Both the position numbers and the translations under genes were made by a program. DNA of 53,116 bases, from positions 1-53,116 of the forward strand of contig PDZU01000014.1 of NCBI GenBank assembly GCA_002753095.1. The letters are read 5' to 3'. The notes under the pieces were generated by a model. The model had not been told where the DNA came from. It was given only the letters and a program-made list of their open reading frames with translations, and ran no database searches. This stretch comes from Magnetococcales bacterium. GTDB taxonomy: Bacteria; Pseudomonadota; Magnetococcia; Magnetococcales; Magnetaquicoccaceae. Shown here one piece after another: positions 44,701 to 52,329 of the stretch (its first letter is position 1; the number at the start of each line of letters is the position of its first letter).

Positions 44701-44833
44701 TCAAGTGCAGAAAGCGGTGGAAACGGCCATTGCGGTCGGTGCTGACCCGTCTGCCGCCCGCGAAGCGGCTGCCGCCAGCCGCATTCAGTCCATTCAGCCG
44801 GTACAGACGCTCAAATCGCCCAGCCCCTCTTGA
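41705..44833 (+). CDS. FecR-domain protein with long Ala-rich helical repeats
   Basis: This 1042-residue exported protein has a signal peptide (residues 1-28, ending GSALA). A FecR-type beta domain spans about 40-160: SSLTIQFRDGTTFSVGADA, VDKGAFRFTSGMP and PNIQIGVRGT. A linker has a WLRWLIHRLVHWVNTL amphipathic stretch near 265. An Ala/Val-rich region of loose 16-residue periodicity (about 440-620) is followed by a Lys/Glu-rich coiled part. A 14-residue repeat array (about 760-1020) comes last. FecR domains outside iron signalling often occur in large surface or adhesin-like proteins. No transmembrane sensor partner or sigma factor is present, so iron regulation is unlikely. Function unknown; probably periplasmic or surface scaffold. 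Confidence 0.75.
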   Translation: MTVQIRIKTGWLLSLMLLLQGAGSALAAEPAPAAPEPPKHIGRVQQLTGQAFGRVAPAEATALVANGELFAGEEITTRAQSSLTIQFRDGTTFSVGADAKVTLDQYVFNPTASQVQNTVQVDKGAFRFTSGMPVKQSNVAIKTPNIQIGVRGTVAEGVVDAQLPTFLALPKGEGTLSNASGEQPLAEGQATAALTGKQSPAAPGAMPAAVTAQAIQFLQKQFPAAALAPVPLNPAQQMADALANQATLAQQQTLQKAPADLQDDKPWLRWLIHRLVHWVNTLIELFESVDHWLFTELRRQWQELAWVQSAWATNEPQGLSPLSLLVKAQSAGLLNPDSGSDQAARQAQLQSFNKEAERVLPNAAEIISSHQQQQKQQNWENTKQSTQTVVSNAAKVVKDAVELAAIVQPVVQTPSGKSEELVRIVVGSALSAPGKTDNGKMAGSVVAAACQGNPTIAAAAASSAVTSMPPQERASVAPAVAGIAASIAPVEASRIASGVASSSDKASAAVIAAAVTAVAKEQGAAVAAAVVQTVGAESAAEVAATVARMLPAKEAAQVAGSVTRVAGDKAAASIATAVAKVAAGEAKEVLGAVLQSMETRSTRLTAEVAVAVASTGDQKDAAALMSAVAQATGANPEQIKAAMEQAKNSPAVKEALAGADKIAAKVEQTEKIVQAVKQQAAEVEQLGREMEQRRQEAATPAKGAATPEAPAPEPAKSAPAAREQSQSGSKSGENSAEKGSGPAGDNLKQQLAEGLAKGQPVMEVLQAAMRAGGANSEQVVAAAMRAGLDPAAITQAAVALGVNAASVVAAVIENGGSAATVTAAAIRAGGNADEVLATAVNAGGKANEVAVAALEAGGGGDQVIAMAMQGGVQPEKIMAMATQKGQEVASVVQSMVRSGGNVQEVIETAARSGADPGAVIGAAISAGADVRQAVSAAVQSGGNLEQVAAAAIRAGGNAGEVTAGAITAGGKVETVVSAAIAAGGNVRDVVTAASAQAPGQVQKAVETAIAVGADPSAAREAAAASRIQSIQPVQTLKSPSPS
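43985..44770 (+). repeat. Array of about seventeen 14-residue repeats in the FecR-domain protein
   Basis: Successive 42-base units encode the consensus V-x-x-A-A-(I/M)-x-A-G-G-N-x-x-(E/Q). Examples are VTAAAIRAGGNADE, VLATAVNAGGKANE, VAAAAIRAGGNAGE and VVSAAIAAGGNVRD. Units run without gaps except for small length changes at the first and last copies. A short helix with a GGN turn in each unit would give a compact helical solenoid. I know no named family with this exact 14-residue consensus. Confidence 0.8.
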
Positions 44834-44944
44834 GAGACATCACCCACACCATCTCCAGCCACAAAGTCATCATCCATCCTCTGCCATGCGCTTGACTGGC
44901 AAGTGAACAAGGAACGGATGCGCGTTCACCTCGCGCCTGACGTA
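44834..44944. other. Convergent gap between the FecR-domain gene and the lipoprotein operon
   Basis: Here transcripts from both strands end. I see no strong hairpin with a U-tract in this 111-base gap. Confidence 0.4.
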
Positions 44945-45388
44945 TCAATCTATCTGCTGTGCGGTCAGAAACATGGCCTTTTCCAGAGCAACGAAAAAGT
45001 TTTGGTAGGGCTCTGGGTCGGTAACCGGGGCGACATTGTATTGAGCGTTGGCCCGTACCTTCATTTGCTTGTCACCGTGTGTGTTGACAGTGACTGTCAT
45101 TTTCAGGGCATAGCCTTTGAGCTTGGTGGCACTCACCACACCCAGGTTGGTATCCGCCTTGTCGATGACAAATTCCAGGTCTTGCAAGGTGGCAATCACA
45201 GTACGCAACGTTTTCTGTTGGTCACTGGTTTCAAAAATACGGCCCTGAATCTGCCGCAACCCCACCTGACTTTGGTCAGAATCCATCAATCGTTGTTGGG
45301 TGGTCGGGCAACCAGACAACAACAAGGAGCCTAACATAATCAGGAGGCTGGAATAACGGCAAGCCGACCAGGATAAGATGTTGCTCAT
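44945..45388 (-). CDS. Uncharacterised lipoprotein, paralogue of the next one upstream
   Basis: This 147-residue protein has a lipoprotein signal ending LLLSGC. The mature part has IFETSDQQKTLRTVIATLQDLEF, then ADTNLGVVSATK, and a C-terminal YQNFFVALEKAMFL. The same three blocks occur in the 174-residue protein encoded just upstream, so the two arose by duplication. This copy lacks the about 20-residue GQVTMAVFVALFGGGAMP insertion. It is the last gene of three in a lipoprotein operon, coupled by a 4-base overlap. Confidence 0.72.
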   Translation of the reverse strand: MSNILSWSACRYSSLLIMLGSLLLSGCPTTQQRLMDSDQSQVGLRQIQGRIFETSDQQKTLRTVIATLQDLEFVIDKADTNLGVVSATKLKGYALKMTVTVNTHGDKQMKVRANAQYNVAPVTDPEPYQNFFVALEKAMFLTAQQID

Positions 45389-45909
45389 ATTTGATGCGCC
45401 TCCAGAAAGATGGCCTTGGACAGTTTGTCAAAAAATTCTGTGTACACCTCTGGAGTGATGATTGCCTCCTGGGTGGTGATTTGGTTATGGGTATTCATGA
45501 CAGTGCGTTGAAAGGTGACCCGTACCGCAATCCGCTTTCCTTCCAGTGGACGGGTTACCAGAGAGACGCGCATGGTCTGTTCCTTGTCGATGGGCATGGC
45601 CCCGCCTCCGAACAGGGCGACAAAAACAGCCATGGTGACCTGTCCGGCATCACGGGCATCACGATGTTTTATGCCGGTGACAACCCCCAGCTTGGTTTCG
45701 CTCTCCGCCAAGGTAAAACCCAGATCTTGCAAGAGGGCGGTACCAGCCGCAAGAATCTTTAGCTCTTCACTGGTTTCGTAGACGCGCGTCTGCATTTGTC
45801 GGTTGGCCAAACTCTCTGCCTGCAATTGCAGCGCCTCTTTGGGGATGCCTGCGACACAGCCAGTCATTAAGAGGGAGAGAGTTGCAACCAGTAGTAATTT
45901 TTTTGTCAT
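45385..45909 (-). CDS. Uncharacterised lipoprotein
   Basis: This 174-residue protein has a lipoprotein signal MTKKLLLVATLSLLMTGC. The conserved blocks are VYETSEELKILAAGTALLQDLGF, ETKLGVVTGIKH, a Gly-rich hydrophobic insert, and YTEFFDKLSKAIFLEAHQI. It pairs with its shorter paralogue downstream. I recognise the family only as recurring lipoproteins of unknown function. It sits 24 bases after the BamE-like gene, and the three are probably exported together to the outer membrane. Confidence 0.75.
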   Translation of the reverse strand: MTKKLLLVATLSLLMTGCVAGIPKEALQLQAESLANRQMQTRVYETSEELKILAAGTALLQDLGFTLAESETKLGVVTGIKHRDARDAGQVTMAVFVALFGGGAMPIDKEQTMRVSLVTRPLEGKRIAVRVTFQRTVMNTHNQITTQEAIITPEVYTEFFDKLSKAIFLEAHQI

Positions 45910-45933
45910 GCATTGTCTCCTCGACCAATCGAC

Positions 45934-46386
45934 TCAGAATCGGGATGTATGGTAGGAAAAGTCAGACACTTTCTGTTGTTTGTCGAATTTGATCACGACG
46001 GTGATGGTGCGCTGCGATGTACCAGATGCACCCGTCGAAGAGGAGGCACCGCCGCCACCTCCGCCCGCAAGCGAAGAACCGAGCCCCAAAACCAAGGCAT
46101 TGATTCCCCCAGAACTGTTGGAATAGACCTTCTCGGTGGAGATTTTATCGTACACCCACACCTCTCGTCTCTGGTCATCCGTTGATACAATATTGGGCGA
46201 TCCTAACACCTGGATAACATCTGCAGAGGACATTCCGACACGAATTTCCCGTTGCACTTTGCCGACGGTCATATGATCTCCACCTTGCGCATCCTGCACA
46301 TCCTTGGCATGTTGCGCTGCTGTCTGGCATCCCGACAACAGCGAAGAGATCAGGAAAAATACAACGAAAACAAGAGAGCGTTTCAT
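45934..46386 (-). CDS. BamE/SmpA-like lipoprotein
   Basis: This 150-residue lipoprotein (signal ending SSLLSGC) has a BamE-type core: TVGKVQREIRVGMSSADVIQVLGSPNIVSTDDQRREVWVYDK. This is the helix followed by the LG-P turn and the W-Y strand. A Gly/Ser-rich loop (about residues 105-125) splits the last strands (TITVVIKFDKQQKVSDF). True BamE joins the outer-membrane barrel assembly machine; the loop and the operon context make this a relative rather than the housekeeping BamE. It is first in the three-lipoprotein operon. Confidence 0.75.
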   Translation of the reverse strand: MKRSLVFVVFFLISSLLSGCQTAAQHAKDVQDAQGGDHMTVGKVQREIRVGMSSADVIQVLGSPNIVSTDDQRREVWVYDKISTEKVYSNSSGGINALVLGLGSSLAGGGGGGASSSTGASGTSQRTITVVIKFDKQQKVSDFSYHTSRF

Positions 46387-46464
46387 GGTTTCAACCTCTT
46401 GAGCAATGGGTCTGATCAGAACAGAGTCATTTGCAGATCGTCTGCACTATCCACAAGCCTGTCT

Positions 46465-46493
46465 ATTGTGCATAATCCAAAAACAGTTGTCAC
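46465..46493 (-). promoter_or_regulatory. Candidate promoter of the lipoprotein operon
   Basis: On the minus strand GTGACA (46493-46488) and CACAAT (46470-46465) are 17 bases apart, about 80 bases before ATG 46386. The first matches five and the second four of six consensus bases. Confidence 0.35.
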
Positions 46494-46623
46494 GGCTCGT
46501 TAAGTTCTGTACAAAAAAAACGGTTCGCACCAAAGAGGTTTTTCCGGCTTAGGTGGATGTGCGGTTTGGTGGTGCTCTGCGGGATCGCCTTACAGACAGA
46601 TCTAAAGAAATCCCAGTTTATCA

Positions 46624-47604
46624 CTAACGGAAACTGCGAAAAACTCCAAATTCCACTGAACCAATCCACTGATAGGGCGTCCCGTTCAGGCCGTTCTTGA
46701 AATGGCGAATCCCTTCCGGGGTATCGGCATTGACACCGCCCAGATCAAACCATCTGACCCCCTGATTGCGGGCATGGCAGATGGCCTGCCATAACAATCG
46801 ATAGTTGCACAACAGACGGCGTCCCTCTTCCCGGTTGGCGGCAATCAGATAGGTGGCGCTATCGCCATGATGGATCGAAAGCAGCACAGCAAGCCACTCC
46901 GCCGGGTTGTCTGCCGGGGAGGCAGTCCAGAGATGGCACTGCCAGGAGGGCGAATACTGGCGCACCAGACAACCCAACAGGCGCGGATCAACAGCGACAA
47001 ACTGCTTTTCCTGGGCAAATTGGCTGTAGAAAGCGGCAAATCGCGCCCAACAAAGGGCGGCAGACTGCCCATGCACATGGACCGCCTGTCGCTCGCTTTT
47101 GCGCAACAGGTTGCGCCACTTGCCCGCCAGTTGGGCGCGCAAAAAGTCCTCATCCTGGTGCAGATCCAGGCGATGCGAGGCCCAGGCCGCTTTGTTCTGG
47201 CGCAGCACAAAGCCGTGCTTCTGCAAGAGAACAGGCAACTTGGGCTCATCCGGCCAGGGCAAGGAGATGAAGAGCGCCCGGTAACGGCGCTGTCGGGCCA
47301 ACTGCCGCAAAGCCAGCAGAAAAGAGTCTTGCTCCGTCAGTGTCCACTCAGAACCACAGCACACAGGCCCACGATTGATACGCACCACCCCACCCAACCA
47401 GGGCAAGGACCAGCGCAAACACTGCATCAACCCCCGCACCACGCCCTCCTGGTCCAAGATGGCCAAACGGTCACAGCGACACAGTCTGCGTTGCGCCATG
47501 GCCGAACCATACTCCCAGCTTTGCGTCAGGGTACAAGAGTGGGCAGCCTGCCAATGCTGTTGCCATTGGCCATGGTCCACCGCGCGCAGGCTCCAGGGCG
47601 CCAT
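46624..47604 (-). CDS. FemAB/GNAT-type acyl- or aminoacyl-transferase
   Basis: This 326-residue protein has the double GNAT fold of FemAB-like proteins. Typical segments are TLTQSWEYGSAMAQ near the N-terminus, GKWRNLLRKSERQAVHV in the centre, and the C-terminal WFDLGGVNADTPEGIRHFKNGLNG that ends many FemAB-related proteins. In EPS loci of proteobacteria such genes accompany polysaccharide deacetylases and are thought to add an acyl or amino-acyl group to the glycan. The ATG overlaps the deacetylase stop (TGATG), indicating coupling. Confidence 0.83.
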   Translation of the reverse strand: MAPWSLRAVDHGQWQQHWQAAHSCTLTQSWEYGSAMAQRRLCRCDRLAILDQEGVVRGLMQCLRWSLPWLGGVVRINRGPVCCGSEWTLTEQDSFLLALRQLARQRRYRALFISLPWPDEPKLPVLLQKHGFVLRQNKAAWASHRLDLHQDEDFLRAQLAGKWRNLLRKSERQAVHVHGQSAALCWARFAAFYSQFAQEKQFVAVDPRLLGCLVRQYSPSWQCHLWTASPADNPAEWLAVLLSIHHGDSATYLIAANREEGRRLLCNYRLLWQAICHARNQGVRWFDLGGVNADTPEGIRHFKNGLNGTPYQWIGSVEFGVFRSFR

Positions 47605-48494
47605 CAGGGCCTGGGCTGCCAAGGACGTGAGAAAAAATATTTCACCTGATGATTACCCCACCAAGCACACAGATGGTCGCGGCGCATCCGGTACGGATTA
47701 TCCCCCGCCCTGTTGGCCCCCCTCTCGGAGGTGATGAATGAGGCATATCCCTCTTCGGCGGCCACAACCGGATCCACCTCCGGGCGAAAATCCAGGATGG
47801 GTCGCCCCACCGGACAGGCAATATGGGGGACATCACGCCCCAGATGCTGCAAGATATCCGCCCGACTGCGGCGCATCTCCTGGCGCACCTCCTGCACCGC
47901 CAAAAGACTCAAATTGCGGTGGCTGCGGGTGTGGGAGGCAACGGTCATCCCGGCCTCCTGCAACTGACGACACTCCGCCCAGTTCAAGAATGGAACCGTC
48001 GGACCATCCCTCCCCGGCGTAAAACCCAATATCCGTTCCAGCATCTCCGTCTCAGCTCGGCCGACGAGGGGCGCATCACGGCCCTGCTCCGCCTGCAATG
48101 CCGTCACCGCATCCACCAGGGCAGTGACCACAAAAAAGGTTGCCACACACTGCTGCTCCTGCAAAATGGGCAAGGCGTTGCTCAAACAGTTGCGATAGCC
48201 GTCATCAAACGTCATGCAGTAGTACTGTCCATCAATGGGCAGTTCGCCCCGCACCATCTGCACCGCATGCTCAAGGGAGATAAACTCCCAATAATTCTTC
48301 AGATATTTTAATTGCCGTGCAAAGGCGAGGCGCTCATCATCAAAAACATGATGGTAGCTGGTAAAGCGCACTGCAGCGCCTTTGCGGGCCATGTCAGCCG
48401 GTAACGAAAGAAAAAAAAGAGCCGTATCGCGCAACAGAGCGCGCAGGCGCCGTCGCCATGAGTAATGCTTGACGAATTGGGCATAATGGGTCAT
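47604..48494 (-). CDS. Polysaccharide deacetylase (CE4/NodB fold)
   Basis: This 296-residue protein has the NodB motifs YYCMTFDDGYRNC (catalytic Asp and metal Asp) and VASHTRSHRNLSLL (HxxxH metal ligands). An FTSYHHVFDDERLAF lead-in and IACPVGRP follow. It would remove acetyl groups from N-acetylhexosamines of a glycan. A strongly basic N-terminal stretch (WRRRLRALLRD) precedes a short hydrophobic segment, so it may be membrane-associated. ATG 48494 is chosen as the protein-like start; the frame is open to 48635 but that part is antisense to the control region. It is the first gene of a pair with the FemAB-like gene. Confidence 0.86.
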   Translation of the reverse strand: MTHYAQFVKHYSWRRRLRALLRDTALFFLSLPADMARKGAAVRFTSYHHVFDDERLAFARQLKYLKNYWEFISLEHAVQMVRGELPIDGQYYCMTFDDGYRNCLSNALPILQEQQCVATFFVVTALVDAVTALQAEQGRDAPLVGRAETEMLERILGFTPGRDGPTVPFLNWAECRQLQEAGMTVASHTRSHRNLSLLAVQEVRQEMRRSRADILQHLGRDVPHIACPVGRPILDFRPEVDPVVAAEEGYASFITSERGANRAGDNPYRMRRDHLCAWWGNHQVKYFFSRPWQPRP

Positions 48495-48575
48495 AAGGAG
48501 AGCAGATGTCACAGTTTTTCCCCTGTCATCGTCGCGCCGCCAAAAGATCTTCCCCGATTGAGCGGCTATTGGCCC

Positions 48576-49577
48576 ATGGATCATGCTACCGTGCAAAAGA
48601 CATTGGAGAATAGGCTGGTTTGTCCGGGTTGTCACGGCGCGCTGCAGCTAGGCGAGAACGCTCTACTCTGTACCTCTGCCGACTGCACGGCCTCGCCCCG
48701 CAGTTGGCCGCTGGTCAACGGTGTTCCCATCCTCCTGGACGAGTCCACCTCGCTCTTTCGCATCGCCTCGTTGCTGACAACCCATGCGACCCACACCACG
48801 CAACCCACCCCTGCAGCTTTGCCGTTCATCACCGGCCATTGGCGCCGCCTGCTCTCCCGCCTGTGGCACTTGCGCCCCGGCTTGAGCCGTAATGTGGCCG
48901 CAGAACGCACCTACCCGCAACTGTGCCGCCTGTTGCAAGAGCGTCCACACCCGGTGGTGCTGGTGGCAGGCTGCGGCGACGAAGGGGACGGCATCCACCA
49001 TCTGCGCCGTCTGCCTGAGCTCACCCTGATCAACCTGGATGTACAATGGACCAAAAGCGTCACCGTGCTGGCCGATGTGCATCAACTGCCCTTCGCCGAA
49101 CAAACCTTTGATGCCGTGATCCTGCAGGGCGTTTTGGAGCATGTGCTGGATGCCGCCCAGGCAGAACGCGAGGTCTACCGTACCCTGAAAGAGGATGGCC
49201 TGATCTACTGCGAACTGCCCTTTTTGCAACCCAACCATGGCGGCGCCTATGATCTGTTGCGCTTCACCTGGACCGGGCATCGCCGTTTCTGGCGCCGTTT
49301 CAGCCAACTGGATGCCGGGGCCTGCTGTGGACCGGGCATGGCCTTGGCCCATATGATCCAGCAGTTTGCCCGTGCCTGGCTGCCCTTCGCGGCTTGGCGC
49401 ATCCTCGCCGATTGGCTCACCGATTGGCTGTTCTGGTGGCTGAAATATGCCGACGGCTGGCTGACCCGCACCCCCGCCGGCCTGGACGGTGCCAGCGCGT
49501 TCTATTTCCTAGGCCGAAAAAGTGCGCACACGCTCTCCGACAGCGCGTTGATCGACAACTATCAAGGCGGACAATGA
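48576..49577 (+). CDS. SAM methyltransferase with Trm112-like zinc ribbon
   Basis: This 333-residue protein begins with a Trm112-like ribbon (LVCPGCHGALQL, then a second cysteine LLCTSADC, and WPLVNGVPILL). A class I methyltransferase domain follows, with VVLVAGCGDEGDG in place of the usual VLDVGCG, then QTFDAVILQGVLEHV and LKEDGLIYCELPFLQ. This build is common in EPS methyltransferases. The C-terminal part is Trp-rich and could contact membrane. Its stop overlaps the start of the GT4 gene by 4 bases. Confidence 0.85.
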   Translation: MDHATVQKTLENRLVCPGCHGALQLGENALLCTSADCTASPRSWPLVNGVPILLDESTSLFRIASLLTTHATHTTQPTPAALPFITGHWRRLLSRLWHLRPGLSRNVAAERTYPQLCRLLQERPHPVVLVAGCGDEGDGIHHLRRLPELTLINLDVQWTKSVTVLADVHQLPFAEQTFDAVILQGVLEHVLDAAQAEREVYRTLKEDGLIYCELPFLQPNHGGAYDLLRFTWTGHRRFWRRFSQLDAGACCGPGMALAHMIQQFARAWLPFAAWRILADWLTDWLFWWLKYADGWLTRTPAGLDGASAFYFLGRKSAHTLSDSALIDNYQGGQ

Positions 49578-50788
49578 CCATGCCCACCCAACCGGGCGAT
49601 CCCCCCATCCGGGCCGACCTGCGGGTCGGCTTTCTGGTCTATGACCTGAAACCCTTCATTGCCGACTATATCGCCCGCATCGCCCGGCGCCTGCCTGGAC
49701 CCGTGCGGGCCTATCCCATTCTGGATGGTCCCGTGGCCGACGCTCTGCCCTTTTCCTGGCGGCCATCCCACCTGCGAGGGCAATTCTTTGCCGTGCGCAG
49801 CCCCGGCGCCACCCCGGAAGGCTTCCTCTCCACCATCAACTGGCGGGCAGCCTGGGCCTGCGCCTGGGAAAGCGACCTGATCCTGCTCTCCGGCCTGCAG
49901 GGGGGCACGGCCCTGTTGACCACCCTCTTTGCCACCCTCCTGGGCCGCCCGGTCATCTCCATCAACCAGACTCTGCCCCCGGATTGGGAGCAACGCCGCC
50001 GCTGGTGGATCCGCTGGTTGAAAAAATGGCTGCTGCAACGCTGCCGCCTGCATATCGTGCAATCGCCCCTGAGTCGCCGCACCCTGCAGCAGATCTACGG
50101 CATTGCCGACTCCCGGATGGTCGATGCCCCCTTCGAGGCGGGGGCCACTGCCTTTCAAGTCCATCTGCAGCGCCTGAGCGCCCCCAGAGAGAGCCTGCGC
50201 CGTGCCCTGGGCTGGCCCGATGATCTACCGGTCTTTCTCTTTGTCGGCACCCTGCTGCGCTTCAAGGGGGTGTTGACTTTGATCGAGGCCACCGCCCAAC
50301 TGCAGCGACAGGGGTACCGCCTGCAGGTTATCTGTATCGGCGAACGGGCCGGACAACCGGAAGAGCCCAGCCGCGAAGCGTATCAACAGATGGCCGCCCA
50401 GGCTGGTGTGGCAGAGGTACTCTCCTTTCCCGGCCCCTGTGCTCTGAGCGACTTGGCTGCCCGCTATCAGGCTGCCGACGCCTGCCTGCTGCCCACGCAA
50501 AAAGATTGCTTCCCTAAGGTGCTGGTCGAGGCCGCTTTGGCGGGCTTGGCGCTGGTCACCACTTCCGCCTGTGGCGCCGCCGAAGCTCTGGTCTGCGATG
50601 GCGAAAGCGGCTTTGTCATCGCGCCGGATGATCCCGTGGCCCTGGCGACAGCCATGCAACGCCTGCTGGATCCCCAACTCTGTCGGCAAATGGGCGCACG
50701 GGCCCGTGCCCGCTGTCTGGCCTTCTGCGACCCGGAACAAGAGACCTTGGGCTTCCTGCAGGCCATCCATCGCGCCAGCCAACCTTGA
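49574..50788 (+). CDS. GT4 glycosyltransferase
   Basis: This 404-residue GT-B enzyme has VGFLVYDLKPFIADYIA at the N-terminus and ILLSGLQGGTALLTTL. The donor domain has VFLFVGTLLRFKGVLTL and LPTQKDCFPKVLVEAALAGLA, carrying an E-x7-type acidic position that is only partly kept. AAGGCGG directly precedes ATG 49574. A second in-frame ATG lies six bases on. Longer upstream frames are antisense-like and rejected. It is coupled to both neighbours by 4-base overlaps. Confidence 0.87.
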   Translation: MTMPTQPGDPPIRADLRVGFLVYDLKPFIADYIARIARRLPGPVRAYPILDGPVADALPFSWRPSHLRGQFFAVRSPGATPEGFLSTINWRAAWACAWESDLILLSGLQGGTALLTTLFATLLGRPVISINQTLPPDWEQRRRWWIRWLKKWLLQRCRLHIVQSPLSRRTLQQIYGIADSRMVDAPFEAGATAFQVHLQRLSAPRESLRRALGWPDDLPVFLFVGTLLRFKGVLTLIEATAQLQRQGYRLQVICIGERAGQPEEPSREAYQQMAAQAGVAEVLSFPGPCALSDLAARYQAADACLLPTQKDCFPKVLVEAALAGLALVTTSACGAAEALVCDGESGFVIAPDDPVALATAMQRLLDPQLCRQMGARARARCLAFCDPEQETLGFLQAIHRASQP

Positions 50789-51858
50789 ACAATCACGCAA
50801 AACGCGCCATTCGTTCGGTCCTGATTGCCCGTGGGGCTTTTGCCGACATCTACGAACCGGCCTGGGTCAGGGCGCTCAACGATCTGGGTGTACACACCAC
50901 CCTCTTCGACGCCCATCGCTACACCCTGCCCGGTCTGTTGGGACGTATCGAGCGACGCCTGCTGCTGGGACCGGGCATCCGGCGCATCCACGCCCAACTG
51001 CTGCAACAGGTCAAAGAGCAGCGTCCAGACTGCCTGTTGCTCTTTCAGGGGCACTATTTTTCCACCGCCATCATCCAGGAACTGAAGAAATTCACCTTGG
51101 TGACCGGCTATCACAACGATGATCCTTTCGGCAGCAGCCGTCATATGTTGCGCTATCGCCATCTTTTGCCTGCCTTGCCCCATTATCATGGTTACCATTT
51201 TTATCGGGCCATCAACGTCGAGGAGGCGCAACGTCTGGGACAAAAACAGGCCGCATTGGTGCTGCCGGCCTACATTCCCTGGCTCGATTATCCCCGCCAA
51301 CTCAACTCTGCCCAGCAGCAACAGTGGGGCTGTGAGGTAATCTTCGCCGGCCATTGGGAGGATGATCAGCGCGTGGAGTGTTTGACCTCGCTGGCCCGGC
51401 ACCAGATCCAGGTACGCGTGTATGGCGGTGAGCGCTATTGGCGCCGCCATCTGTCTGCCCCTCTCTATCGCCAGATCGGCCCCGCCCACCATCTGCCTGG
51501 AGAAACCTATCGACTGGCCCTCTCCGCCGCCAAAATCGGCCTCTGTTTTGTCAGCAAACGCAATCGGGACCAGTACACCCGCCGCACCTTTGAAATTCCG
51601 GCTTGCGGACTCTTCCTGATGGCCGAGCGCACCCCCTGGATGGCGGATACCTTCCAGGAGGGCAAGGAGGCCGAATTTTTTGCCTCAGCCGATGAACTGG
51701 TTGAGAAGGTACGCTTCTATCTGCATAATGAAACAGCCCGGCAACGCATTGCCATGGCGGGACGAGAGCGGGTGATTCATGGCGGCCATGACCTCCACTC
51801 CCGCCTGCGGGGCTGGCTTGAAGAGGTAGGCGACTGGCGTGTGGCCTTCTCCTGTTGA
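50785..51858 (+). CDS. CgeB-like glycosyltransferase
   Basis: This 357-residue GT-B protein of the CgeB/glycosyl-transferase 1-2 type has VLIARGAFADIYEPAWVRAL, LLLFQGHYFSTAII and TGYHNDDPFGSS. The C-terminal half has EVIFAGHWEDDQRVECL, YGGERYWRRHL and TRRTFEIPACGLFLMAERTPWM, a standard donor-site block. CgeB homologues modify surface glycans or flagella. The start is TTG 50785, overlapping the previous stop as TTGA. It ends directly at the frame of a truncated nuclease fragment. Confidence 0.82.
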   Translation: MNNHAKRAIRSVLIARGAFADIYEPAWVRALNDLGVHTTLFDAHRYTLPGLLGRIERRLLLGPGIRRIHAQLLQQVKEQRPDCLLLFQGHYFSTAIIQELKKFTLVTGYHNDDPFGSSRHMLRYRHLLPALPHYHGYHFYRAINVEEAQRLGQKQAALVLPAYIPWLDYPRQLNSAQQQQWGCEVIFAGHWEDDQRVECLTSLARHQIQVRVYGGERYWRRHLSAPLYRQIGPAHHLPGETYRLALSAAKIGLCFVSKRNRDQYTRRTFEIPACGLFLMAERTPWMADTFQEGKEAEFFASADELVEKVRFYLHNETARQRIAMAGRERVIHGGHDLHSRLRGWLEEVGDWRVAFSC

Positions 51859-52251
51859 TCTCACTATCAAGCAAAATGGCAAATTGCGCGCGCTCTGTAC
51901 GAACGTGGTTTTAACCGCCAACAAATCATCGATCTGTACCATTTCATCGACTGGGTACTGAGTTTACCGGAAAGCGACGAACACCGATTCTGGAAAGAAC
52001 TGTCTACTTTTGAGGAGATACAGAAGATGCAATATGTAACAAGCGTTGAGAAAATTGGTATGCAAAAAGGCATGCAAAAAGGCATGCAGAAAGGCGAAGC
52101 CAGCGTACTTCTGCGTCAATTGCAACGCCGCTTCGGCCAACTTCCGGATCCCGTCAAAGCCAAAGTCACGAATGCTGAACTGCCACTCCTGGAAACCTGG
52201 ACCGACCGCATCCTGGACGCCAAAACGCTGGAGGATGTTTTTGTCAATTGA
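51859..52251 (+). pseudogene. C-terminal fragment of an Rpn-family nuclease/transposase (DUF4351-like)
   Basis: Directly after the CgeB stop, in the same frame, the sequence reads YQAKWQIARALYERGF, QQIIDLYHFIDWVLSLP, MQYVTSVEKIG, three copies of MQKG, then VLLRQLQRRFGQLPDPV and LLETWTDRIL, ending at 52251. This is the C-terminal half of Rpn/PD-(D/E)XK family proteins. The nuclease half that should precede it is absent, so it is a remnant. An ATG at 52027 could make a 74-residue product. It probably marks a recombination junction. Confidence 0.72.
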
Positions 52252-52295
52252 CCTGTCATTGCGCTTGCTAAGCATGAAAATGACTGGGTTTCCTA

Positions 52296-52316
52296 TCCGG
52301 CACAGCGCGTGCCGGA
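52296..52316 (-). terminator. Hairpin downstream of the chromate transporter gene
   Basis: TCCGGCAC (52296-52303) pairs perfectly with GTGCCGGA (52309-52316) around a 5-base loop, 14 bases past the stop of the minus-strand gene. It has no long U-tract and could end transcripts from both directions. Confidence 0.5.
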
Positions 52317-52329
52317 CAGACCCAACCCA

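Noticed and set aside
41660-44704. Minus-strand frame of about 1014 residues rich in His, Arg and Gly
   Set aside because: It mirrors the GC-rich, repetitive FecR-domain gene; composition is that of a reverse-strand shadow.
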